Shown here: piece by piece, positions 1 through 6,450 of the stretch
Layout: each line of letters opens with the position of its first letter
How positions within the stretch are numbered: the stretch's first letter is position 1
Assembly: GCA_026388345.1 (NCBI GenBank)
Contig: JAPLJY010000267.1
Location: forward strand, 1-11,430
Direction of reading: 5' to 3'
DNA from: Deltaproteobacteria bacterium
GTDB lineage: Bacteria > Desulfobacterota > Syntrophia > Syntrophales > UBA5619
DNA length: 11,430 nucleotides
Position numbers and translations under genes: made by a program
The notes under the pieces: model-generated
Databases searched by the model: none
The model's input: the letters and a program-made list of their open reading frames with translations, nothing else
What the model was told of the DNA's origin: nothing

Positions 1-1286
1 AGCTTCCGGTAATAGTTGCCGGCCCGGATCTCCTCCATCAGAACCGCGTCCGCATTGCGGAGGATGACCAACCGTTTTTCGGTCACCTCGCCGATGATCC
101 GCACCGCAAGCCCCGGTCCCGGAAAGGGTTGCCGCCAGATCACGTCGTCGGACATCCCGAGTTCCTTTCCCAGGAGCCGCACCTCGTCCTTGAAGAGGTG
201 CTTCAGCGGCTCGACGAGCTTCAGTTTCATCTTCTTGGGAAGTCCCCCCACGTTGTGGTGGGACTTGATCACGGCGCTGGGACCCCCGAAGGCCGACCGG
301 GACTCGATCAGATCCGGATAGAGCGTCCCCTGGGCGAGAAATTCGGCGCCTTTGATCTTCTTGGCCTCCCTGTCGAAGACCTCGATGAAAACCCTGCCGA
401 TGATCTTCCTTTTCCGCTCCGGATCCGTCACCCCCTTGAGACCGTCGACAAACGCCCTCCGCGCCCGCGCGAAACGGACGTCCATCCGGAAATATTTCCC
501 GAAGAGGGCCCGGACCTTCTCCGCCTCGCCCAGCCGCAGCAGGCCGTTGTCCACGAAGACGCAGGTGAGCCGGCGGCCGATCGCCTGGTGGAGCAGAACC
601 GCCGCGACCGAGGAATCAACCCCCCCGGAAAGACCGAGGATCACCCTTTTGTCGCCGACCCTCTCCCGGATCTCCGCGACGGCTTCGCGGACAAAGGCGT
701 TCATCGTCCAGCTCTTCGCGCAATGGCAGACGCCGAAGAGGAAGTTCTCCAGCATCTTTTTCCCCTCGGCCGTGTGGACCACCTCCGGGTGGAACTGGAG
801 ACCGTAGAGCCGGCGCTTCACGTCTTCGGCGGCGGCCACCTCGGTGTTCTCCGTCGAGGCGGTGATCCGGAATCCCTTCGGCAGGCGGCCGATCCGGTCG
901 CCGTGACTCATCCAGCAGCGCGTCTTCTTCTCGACGCCGGTAAGGACGCCGCCCCCCTCGTTCCGGACGTTCAGTTCGGCAAACCCGTACTCCCGCTTGT
1001 CCGAACGGATCACCTCGCCGCCCAGCGCGTCGACCATGAACTGGATGCCGTAACAGATCCCCAGGATCGGAATCCCGAGCTCGAAGATCCCCTTGGACAC
1101 CCGCGGCGAGCGCGCCTCGTAGATGGAGGAGGGCCCGCCGGAAAGGATGATCCCCTCGGGCCGGAGCTCCCGGATCTTTTCGATATCGATCCCCGGCGGC
1201 TCGATCTGGCAGTAGACCTGATGCTCCCGGACGCGGCGGGCGATGAGCTGGTTGTACTGCGATCCGAAATCGATGATCAGAATCAC
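1..1286 (-). CDS. guaA: GMP synthase (glutamine-hydrolysing), 3' end missing
   Basis: This enzyme aminates XMP to GMP in the cytoplasm, using ATP and ammonia channelled from glutamine. The translated frame starts ILIIDFGSQYNQLIARRV, as GuaA proteins do. Its class I GATase triad is visible: C78 in GICYG, and H166 and E168 in FHPE. The ATP-pyrophosphatase P-loop SGGVDS is at residues 220-225, followed by the family blocks KRKIIGRVF, LAQGTLYPD, IKSHHNVGGLP and PFPGPGLAVR. About 428 codons are present; E. coli GuaA has 525, so the end of the C-terminal dimerisation domain lies beyond the left edge. I chose a GTG start because the stop of carA overlaps it (GTGA) and an AAGGAG Shine-Dalgarno lies 8 nt upstream; no ATG fits before the conserved N-terminus. 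The overlap implies translational coupling to carA. Identity is close to certain. Confidence 0.97.
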   Translation of the reverse strand, partial: MILIIDFGSQYNQLIARRVREHQVYCQIEPPGIDIEKIRELRPEGIILSGGPSSIYEARSPRVSKGIFELGIPILGICYGIQFMVDALGGEVIRSDKREYGFAELNVRNEGGGVLTGVEKKTRCWMSHGDRIGRLPKGFRITASTENTEVAAAEDVKRRLYGLQFHPEVVHTAEGKKMLENFLFGVCHCAKSWTMNAFVREAVAEIRERVGDKRVILGLSGGVDSSVAAVLLHQAIGRRLTCVFVDNGLLRLGEAEKVRALFGKYFRMDVRFARARRAFVDGLKGVTDPERKRKIIGRVFIEVFDREAKKIKGAEFLAQGTLYPDLIESRSAFGGPSAVIKSHHNVGGLPKKMKLKLVEPLKHLFKDEVRLLGKELGMSDDVIWRQPFPGPGLAVRIIGEVTEKRLVILRNADAVLMEEIRAGNYYRK

Positions 1287-2431
1287 GGCTTACGCTCCTT
1301 TCCCTCATCCATCAAATGGATGAATTCATCGAAAAGATAACCCGCGTCGTGCGGGCCGGGGGCCGCCTCGGGATGGTGCTGGACGCTGAAGGCCGAGAGC
1401 GCCGGATAGCGGATTCCTTCGGAGGTGTGGTCGTTGAGATTGTTCAGGATCGTCTCCCGTTCTTGGGTGAGGGTTTCGGGAAGGACCACGAAACCGTGGT
1501 TCTGGGAGGTGATCTCGACCCGGCCGCTCCGGCGGTTCCGGACCGGCTGGTTGATCCCGTGGTGGCCGAACTTCAGCTTCGCCGTCCGCCCGCCCGCCGC
1601 CTGCCCTAGGATCTGGTGGCCGAGGCAGATGCCGAAGATGGGAACCTTTCCCAGGATCGTCCGGACCGCCGTCACGATATAGGGCAGGGCCGCCGGATCA
1701 CCGGGCCCGTTGGACAGGAGGACGCCGTCGGGCCGCAGGGCAAGAATGTCATCTCCCGTTGAAGCCGCCGGAAGGACGAGGACCTCGCATCCCCTCTGTT
1801 CCAGATTCCGGAGGATGTTGAACTTGACGCCGCAGTCCAGGACGACGACACGCCGCTGCGCCTGCGGCGCCGGCCCCGGAGCCTGAACTTTCCCGGGTGA
1901 ACCGTTCACCCACAGGTACGGTTCCCGGCAGGTGACCGTCTTGACGAGGTCCCGGCCGACGAGCCCCGGATAGGCCCGGACGCGTTCAAGGAGCTGGTCG
2001 ATGTCCTCTGTCTCCGCGGAGAGGACGCCCCGCATGGCGCCCGACAGACGGATACGGCGGGTCAGCGCCCGGGTGTCGATCCCCTCCACCCCGAGTTTGT
2101 CATGGTCTTCCAGAAACGCCTTCAGATCCTGGCGGGAGCGCCAGTTGCAGGGCGGGTCCTGATATTCCCGGACGATGAACCCTTCCAGATGGATTCCGGC
2201 CGATTCCATATCCTCCGAGTTGATCCCGGTGTTGCCGATGAGCGGGCAGGTCATCAGGACGATCTGCCCCTTGTAGGAGGGATCGGTCAGGATTTCCTGG
2301 TAGCCGGTCATGCCCGTGTTGAAGACGACCTCGCCCAGAACCTCGCCCTTCCCGGCAAAGGCATCCCCCCGGTAAACGCTCCCATCCTCCAAGACCAGCA
2401 GGGCCTGTTTTCGTCCCTTCCCAAACATCAC
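1283..2431 (-). CDS. carA: Carbamoyl-phosphate synthase small (glutaminase) subunit
   Basis: This subunit hydrolyses glutamine and channels ammonia to CarB for carbamoyl phosphate synthesis, feeding pyrimidines and arginine. The protein has 382 residues, the same length as E. coli CarA. The N-terminal CarA domain (about 1-150) shows LEDGSVYRG, EVVFNTGMTGYQEILTDPSY and GIDTRALTRRIR. The class I GATase domain (about 193-375) has LSNGPGDP, C269 in FGICLGHQ, and H353 and E355 in HHPE, which match the E. coli catalytic positions. I take the GTG at 2431, with AAAGAG 7 nt upstream; the adjacent ATG at 2428 is an equally possible start two bases of context away. The expected partner carB is not next to it; guaA follows instead with a 4-bp overlap. 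A possible terminator upstream suggests transcription separate from glnA. Confidence 0.97.
   Translation of the reverse strand: MMFGKGRKQALLVLEDGSVYRGDAFAGKGEVLGEVVFNTGMTGYQEILTDPSYKGQIVLMTCPLIGNTGINSEDMESAGIHLEGFIVREYQDPPCNWRSRQDLKAFLEDHDKLGVEGIDTRALTRRIRLSGAMRGVLSAETEDIDQLLERVRAYPGLVGRDLVKTVTCREPYLWVNGSPGKVQAPGPAPQAQRRVVVLDCGVKFNILRNLEQRGCEVLVLPAASTGDDILALRPDGVLLSNGPGDPAALPYIVTAVRTILGKVPIFGICLGHQILGQAAGGRTAKLKFGHHGINQPVRNRRSGRVEITSQNHGFVVLPETLTQERETILNNLNDHTSEGIRYPALSAFSVQHHPEAAPGPHDAGYLFDEFIHLMDEGKERKP
1295..1300 (-). promoter_or_regulatory. Ribosome binding site of guaA
   Basis: The minus strand reads AAGGAG here, 8 nt before the GTG at 1286. The site lies inside the last codons of carA and is what decides the unusual GTG start of guaA. 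The carA stop and guaA start share the four bases GTGA at 1286-1283. Confidence 0.8.
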
Positions 2432-2510
2432 GTCACCGCTCTTTTTTGAAACATCCCACGAAGAGCATCACGAAAAAAGTCAACTTTACGACTCTTTGCG
2501 AAGGCATCAA

Positions 2511-2569
2511 AGAAAAAGGGAGTTATCAGAAAGATTCCCTCGCGTAAAGGAAAAATCCGAACAACTCCC
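2511..2569 (-). terminator. Possible intrinsic terminator after glnA
   Basis: On the minus strand a 9-bp stem (GGGAGTTGT pairing with ATAACTCCC, one G-T wobble; plus-strand arms 2561-2569 and 2518-2526) is followed at once by a T-rich run, TTTTTCT. The loop of about 34 nt is long for a textbook terminator. It lies between glnA and carA and would separate their transcripts. I inferred this from base pairing by eye; no folding energy was calculated. Confidence 0.4.
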
Positions 2570-2577
2570 CTCCTCGA

Positions 2578-2608
2578 ATGGGGACACGATGCGGCATCGT
2601 GTCCCCAT
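2578..2608. repeat. Perfect 14-bp inverted repeat with 3-nt loop, REP-like
   Basis: Arms 2578-2591 and 2595-2608 are exact reverse complements around the loop 2592-2594. The ends read GGGGACAC and GTGTCCCC. It begins 5 nt after the glnA stop codon, but no T-run follows on either strand, so it is not a standard intrinsic terminator. It may protect the glnA mRNA 3' end or be a dispersed palindrome. The GGGGACAC ends resemble, from memory, repeats linked to REP-associated (Y1/RAYT) transposases; no transposase gene is present here. Confidence 0.75.
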
Positions 2609-2613
2609 ATGCC

Positions 2614-3945
2614 TTACAGCATCGGCAGGTATCGGTCGATTTCGTACTGGCTCACGTGGATGCGGAAACGATCCCACTCCACCTTCTTGTTCTCGACGAA
2701 CTTCTCGAAAACGTGATCCCCGAGGGTGTCGCGAACGAGCTTGCTCCCCTGCACGGCGACCAGCGCCTCGTAGAGGCTCCCGGGCAGCGAGGTGATCCCG
2801 GCTTTCGCGCGCGCCTTCTCGTCCATCTCGAAGATGTCCTCTTCCACCGGCTCGGGCAGCGGATAGGCCTTTTCGACCCCCCTCATCCCGGCGGCCAGCA
2901 TCACGGCAAAGGCCAGATACGGGTTGCAGGCCGGATCAGGCGAACGGTACTCCATCCGGGTCGCTTTTTCCTTCCCGGGTTTGTACATCGGGACGCGGAC
3001 CATCGCGGAGCGGTTCCTTCTCGCCCAGGAGACGTAAACCGGAGCCTCGTAGCCGGGAACCAGCCGCTTGTAGGAGTTGATCCACTGGTTGCAAATCGCG
3101 GTGATCTCCGGGGCATGGGTCATGATGCCGGCGATGTAGTGCTTGGCCATCTTCGAGAGGTTGTACTTGTCGCGGCCATCGAAGAAGCAGTTCTTGGACC
3201 CCTTGAAGATCGACTGATGGACGTGCATGCCGCTCCCGTTCTGTCCGAAGACCGGCTTCGGCATGAAAGTCGCGTAGACGCCGTTCTGCCTGGCGATCTC
3301 TTTGACCGCAGTGCGGTAGGTCATAACCTTGTCGGCCATCGCGAGGGCCTCGTCATAGCGCAGGTCGATCTCGTGCTGGCTCGGGGCCACCTCGTGGTGG
3401 CTGTACTCCACCCGGATCCCCATATCCTGAAGGGCAAAGATCGTCTGGCGGCGCAGGTCGGTCGCGCGGTCTACGGGGAGGCCGTCGAAGTAACCGCCCA
3501 TGTCGAGAAATTCGGGGGCCTTGTCGGAGGCGAAATAGAAGAACTCGAGTTCCGGTCCGACATAGAAGGTGTAGCCCTGATCGTTGATTTTCTTAAGGGT
3601 CCTCTTCAACACATAGCGGGGGTCGCCCTCATAGGGGGTGCCGTCGGGATTCTGAATGTCGCAGATCATCCGCGCGACCGGCCGGTCCGAGGGCCGCCAG
3701 GGAATCACCTGGAAGGTGGAGGGATCGGGCATGGCAATCATGTCGCTCTCCTCGATCCGGCAGAAGCCGGCGATGGAGGAACCGTCGAACCCCATCCCCT
3801 CTTCCATCCCCTCTTCCAGCTCGTTTGGGGTGATGCTGAAAATTTTCTGCACCCCGAGGACGTCGGTAAACCAGAATTGAATGAAACTGACGTTTTTCTC
3901 CTTGACGACTTTCAACACATCCTTCTTGGTTTTCAATTCGTACAT
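2614..3945 (-). CDS. glnA: Glutamine synthetase, GSI-alpha type
   Basis: This enzyme makes glutamine from glutamate, ammonia and ATP; the type forms cytoplasmic dodecamers. The protein has 443 residues. The beta-grasp N-terminus (about 10-85) carries DGSSIAGF. The catalytic domain shows the metal ligands E132 and E134 in PELEFF, the EVAPSQHEI block (E185, E192), NGSGMHVHQS with H241, NSYKRLVPGYEAP with the flap glutamate E300, and RSPDPACNPYLAFA. The short length, without the roughly 25-residue insertion of GSI-beta, points to GSI-alpha. The position of the adenylylated tyrosine of E. coli GlnA (NLYDLP) is F372 here. R63, in GFCRIEESDM, aligns with the feedback-inhibition arginine R62 known in Bacillus GlnA. 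I chose the ATG at 3945 because AAAGGA lies 7 nt upstream; the ATG at 3951 would be only 1 nt from it. A sigma-54 promoter lies about 70 bp upstream. Confidence 0.97.
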   Translation of the reverse strand: MYELKTKKDVLKVVKEKNVSFIQFWFTDVLGVQKIFSITPNELEEGMEEGMGFDGSSIAGFCRIEESDMIAMPDPSTFQVIPWRPSDRPVARMICDIQNPDGTPYEGDPRYVLKRTLKKINDQGYTFYVGPELEFFYFASDKAPEFLDMGGYFDGLPVDRATDLRRQTIFALQDMGIRVEYSHHEVAPSQHEIDLRYDEALAMADKVMTYRTAVKEIARQNGVYATFMPKPVFGQNGSGMHVHQSIFKGSKNCFFDGRDKYNLSKMAKHYIAGIMTHAPEITAICNQWINSYKRLVPGYEAPVYVSWARRNRSAMVRVPMYKPGKEKATRMEYRSPDPACNPYLAFAVMLAAGMRGVEKAYPLPEPVEEDIFEMDEKARAKAGITSLPGSLYEALVAVQGSKLVRDTLGDHVFEKFVENKKVEWDRFRIHVSQYEIDRYLPML

Positions 3946-3952
3946 GGCCATA

Positions 3953-3958
3953 TCCTTT
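3953..3958 (-). promoter_or_regulatory. Ribosome binding site of glnA
   Basis: The minus strand reads AAAGGA, 7 nt before the ATG at 3945. This spacing favours MYELK over the ATG at 3951 and over an open-frame extension to 4032, which would run into the promoter. Confidence 0.75.
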
Positions 3959-4014
3959 CTTGGTACAAAATTGTTCTCATTTGGGTGGAATATCCCTCTC
4001 TCCGAACGGGTATT

Positions 4015-4032
4015 TAGCAACACCTGTGCCAA
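4015..4032 (-). promoter_or_regulatory. Sigma-54 (RpoN) -24/-12 promoter of glnA
   Basis: The minus strand reads TTGGCACAGGTGTTGCTA. This fits the RpoN consensus TGGCAC-N5-TTGCW exactly, with GG at 4030-4029, GC at 4018-4017 and 10 nt between them. The first nine bases equal those I recall for the E. coli glnAp2 promoter. A start site about 12 nt past the GC would lie near 4005 and give a leader of about 60 nt before glnA. The element begins about 8 bp after the stop codon of the upstream gene, so glnA can be transcribed independently of the glutamate synthase operon. RpoN promoters need an enhancer-binding activator, probably of NtrC type. Confidence 0.88.
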
Positions 4033-4039
4033 AGATCAT

Positions 4040-6370
4040 TTATTCCAGCGGCTCGTTTTCAGTGAGACGCCAGATCCCGCAGGGGCATGCCCCTGCGCAG
4101 AACCCGCAGCCGATACAGCGGTCCGCATCCACGACATATTCATAAACCCCTTCTTCCCCCTCCTTCCGGGAGATCGCGTTCTGCGGACAGACGGTCTCGC
4201 AGAGGCCGCAGTCGCGGCAGGCGCCGCAGGAGGCGCAGCCGGCGGCGCAGGAGAGGGGATCCTCGAAACGGGGCAGCCGCGGATCATAATACTCGATTTT
4301 CACCCGGTCCGGATCGATGGCCGGAAGCTGATCACAGGTCTCTTCGCGACCCCGGAGCATGTCGTCGATCGCCCGGGCCGCCGTCCGGCCGGCGCCGATC
4401 GCCTCGGTGAGAAGCCCCAACCGGACAGCGTCGCCGATCGCGAACACCTTCGGATCGCTGCTTCGGTAATTCCCATCGACGGCGACGAACCCCTTTGCGG
4501 TTTTGATCTCCTCCGGGAGAAAATCGAGGTCGGGCTGATCGCCGACGGCCAGGATCACCGTGTCCGCCGGGAGAACCTCACCGTCCTTGAGCTCCACGGC
4601 CGTCTCCGTGATGACCTTCGTGAAGCGGGGCCAGAGAAATTTTGCGCCCGCGGCCTCCGCATGCCTTCGCTCTACACCGAAGGAGGCCGGCGCCTGGATG
4701 TCGATCAGCGTAACGGATGCGGCGCCGAGCCTGACCGCCTCCGCGGCGGCGTCGCAGCCGACATTTCCCGCCCCGATGATGACAACGTTTTTCCCCACCT
4801 TCGCCTGATCGAGCCTGCTTTCACGGAGGAAATCGAGGGCCGCAACCACCCGCTCATGTCCGGGGATGGGGATCATCCGCGGTTTCTGCGCCCCCACGGC
4901 GATCACAACGGCGTCGAATTTCTCATGCAGCACTGCAAATTCCTCTGCGGTCAGGGGGTGTTTCAAATGCTTGTGCGGGATCTCGCTCTCCAGACGCCTC
5001 AGTTCATGGTCCAGAACCTCGTCCGGGATCCGGCTCCGCGGGATCGTCGCCGTGATCTTCCCGCCGAGTCGTTTGCGCACGTCGTGGATGACCGGCTCGT
5101 GGCCCTGCATCCGGAGCTGCCATGCAACCGACAATCCCGCCGCCCCGCCGCCGATGACGGCGATCTTCCTGCCGGTGGCCGCGGACGGGACGGGAACAGC
5201 CGCATTGAGGCTGGCCCGGCCCAGGAGCGCCGTATCGACCGAGGGAAGGTCGGCCTTTTGCCGGGTGCAGCTCTGCATGCAGAGATTGGGACACAGATAG
5301 CCGCAGACCGTGGCCGGGAAGGGGGTGTACGAAAGCGCCAGATCCACGGCATCCTGCATCTTTCCTTTGCGGATCAGTTCCCACCGTTTCCGGACGGGGA
5401 TTCCCGTCGGACAGTGGGCTTGGCACGGCGGAAGGTACTTCTCGTTCTCCCAGAAGGGAACAAAACGGCGCATCTTCCCTGTTGTGATCAGTTGAATGGG
5501 GCTGCGGTCCTGATCGGTCAGATCGCCGATCATCCCGCCTGTCCCCAGTTCCTTATCCCAAGTTTCCGCATGGAAACGGTGTATATCCCTGGCTGGCGCA
5601 TTCTTTTCATAGGGCTTCCGGGCCACAAGGAGCTGCCAGGCGGCGCGGTCTTCCGTCAGAACGGACAGGAGGTCGGGCTGCCCGATCGCCTCCAGAAAAT
5701 CCGCCATCCGCAAGACGAGCCAACGCCACTCCTCGTCGTCCGGTGTGGTCAGGCGGGCGTCATTTTCGCTGTAGCCCTGGTGTGGTCCGCGGAAGAAGAT
5801 CTTTCCCCCCACCATGCCGACGCAGGGACGGTAGCCCAGGATGTTGTCCGCCTGTTGCGGTTCATGGCCGCAGATCACCGCCACGCCGCCGGCCATGAAC
5901 TCCGCGAAGGAATCGCCGGCGCCGCCCAGGACCCAGAGTTCCGGCGGATCGAAGCGCGGGTTCTGCTTGGTGATCGTCATTCCCCGCGCCCCGATGTTCC
6001 CCGCAACAAAGATCTTTCCCTGGGCCATGGCGTTGCCCACCCCATTGGTGGCGTTGCCGCGGATGATGATCTGGGCGCCGGCGTTGAGCCAGCCCACGTC
6101 GTCGGAGGCGGGTCCGACCACGTCGATCAGCGTGTTGGGGAACCCCATCGCGCCGACCCGCTGGCCGGACGTCCCGAGAACGCGCACCGAGACCGTTTCC
6201 TTCCCCGCTCGCCAGAGCCGTCCGCCGATCCCGTGCTGGCCCTGGGCAATGATCTCGATGTGCCGGTACCCGTCGATGACGGCTTTCTGGATGCGCTCTT
6301 CGAGAACGCGCGACTCCATGCGGATCCCTTTTTCCGATCCGGGAATCACGATGGTGGGTTTTAGTAACAT
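4040..6370 (-). CDS. Glutamate synthase GXGXG domain fused to GltD-like FAD/NAD(P)H oxidoreductase with ferredoxin domain
   Basis: The 776-residue protein joins two parts that are separate in GltBD. Residues 1 to about 250 are the GXGXG beta-helix from the GltB C-terminus (GYRHIEIIAQGQHGIGG, GNATNGVGNAMAQGKIFVAG, ELWVLGGAGDSFAEFMAGG). Residues about 300-680 are GltD-like: an N-terminal iron-sulfur motif (C316, C320, C356, C360, C364, C368), an FAD Rossmann motif (G407, G409, G412), an NAD(P)H Rossmann motif (G533, G535, G538) and the FAD-contacting FAIGD at 643-647. The C-terminus adds two [4Fe-4S] motifs, C718-C721-C724-C728-P and C752-C755-C758-C762-P, with extra cysteines at 708, 712, 715 and 764. 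It probably passes electrons from NAD(P)H, perhaps also ferredoxin, to the FMN protein encoded just upstream. I chose the ATG at 6370 because GGAG lies 5 nt before it and the conserved fold begins there; the open frame extending to 7216 is a shadow of the previous gene. Confidence 0.92.
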   Translation of the reverse strand: MLLKPTIVIPGSEKGIRMESRVLEERIQKAVIDGYRHIEIIAQGQHGIGGRLWRAGKETVSVRVLGTSGQRVGAMGFPNTLIDVVGPASDDVGWLNAGAQIIIRGNATNGVGNAMAQGKIFVAGNIGARGMTITKQNPRFDPPELWVLGGAGDSFAEFMAGGVAVICGHEPQQADNILGYRPCVGMVGGKIFFRGPHQGYSENDARLTTPDDEEWRWLVLRMADFLEAIGQPDLLSVLTEDRAAWQLLVARKPYEKNAPARDIHRFHAETWDKELGTGGMIGDLTDQDRSPIQLITTGKMRRFVPFWENEKYLPPCQAHCPTGIPVRKRWELIRKGKMQDAVDLALSYTPFPATVCGYLCPNLCMQSCTRQKADLPSVDTALLGRASLNAAVPVPSAATGRKIAVIGGGAAGLSVAWQLRMQGHEPVIHDVRKRLGGKITATIPRSRIPDEVLDHELRRLESEIPHKHLKHPLTAEEFAVLHEKFDAVVIAVGAQKPRMIPIPGHERVVAALDFLRESRLDQAKVGKNVVIIGAGNVGCDAAAEAVRLGAASVTLIDIQAPASFGVERRHAEAAGAKFLWPRFTKVITETAVELKDGEVLPADTVILAVGDQPDLDFLPEEIKTAKGFVAVDGNYRSSDPKVFAIGDAVRLGLLTEAIGAGRTAARAIDDMLRGREETCDQLPAIDPDRVKIEYYDPRLPRFEDPLSCAAGCASCGACRDCGLCETVCPQNAISRKEGEEGVYEYVVDADRCIGCGFCAGACPCGIWRLTENEPLE
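4078..4097. repeat. 20-bp perfect palindrome upstream of the glnA promoter
   Basis: The bases at 4078-4097 equal their own reverse complement (half-site CGCAGGGGCA). They lie inside the last ferredoxin motif of the upstream gene, encoding AGACPCG. The centre is about 80 bp upstream of the predicted sigma-54 start site, a usual distance for an enhancer-binding protein. Part of the symmetry could be forced by the Cys-Pro-Cys codons. It does not match the NtrC consensus TGCACC-N5-GGTGCA. Its outer eight bases on each side are the same as those of the hairpin at 9595-9622. Confidence 0.5.
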
Positions 6371-6375
6371 AAAAA

Positions 6376-6379
6376 CTCC
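6376..6379 (-). promoter_or_regulatory. Ribosome binding site of the GXGXG-GltD gene
   Basis: The minus strand reads GGAG, 5 nt before the ATG at 6370. It sets the start at MLLKPTIVIPG rather than anywhere in the long open frame upstream. Confidence 0.7.
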
Positions 6380-6395
6380 ATATCTATCTCTGCGC

Positions 6396-6421
6396 GGCGG
6401 GTCCTTGCGCCCCCGCCCGCC
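6396..6421 (-). other. Intercistronic GC-rich hairpin in the glutamate synthase operon
   Basis: In the 80-nt gap between the FMN synthase gene and the GXGXG-GltD gene, GGCGGG (minus 6421-6416) can pair with CCCGCC (minus 6401-6396) across a 14-nt loop. No T-run follows, so it is not a terminator. It may stabilise or partly separate the transcript, or be chance in GC-rich DNA. Confidence 0.3.
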
Positions 6422-6450
6422 ATTATCATGAAATACGGACCCCTGTCGGC

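Noticed and set aside
2478..2483. TTGACT on the minus strand as a -35 box for a carA promoter
   Set aside because: No acceptable -10 sequence lies 15-19 nt downstream of it.
2578..2608. Palindrome as a trace of an insertion sequence with target duplication
   Set aside because: No transposase gene, flanking direct repeats or larger element are visible; only the hairpin itself is supported.
3946..4032. N-terminal extension of GlnA in the open frame up to 4032
   Set aside because: It runs through the sigma-54 promoter, has no homology to GlnA, and the Shine-Dalgarno spacing favours the ATG at 3945.
3881..6364. Plus-strand open frame of 827 codons antisense to the GXGXG-GltD gene, and similar long plus-strand frames at 129-1340 and 2578-4017
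   Set aside because: They are antisense to clearly conserved genes, their translations show no family motifs, and long antisense frames are expected in GC-rich coding DNA.
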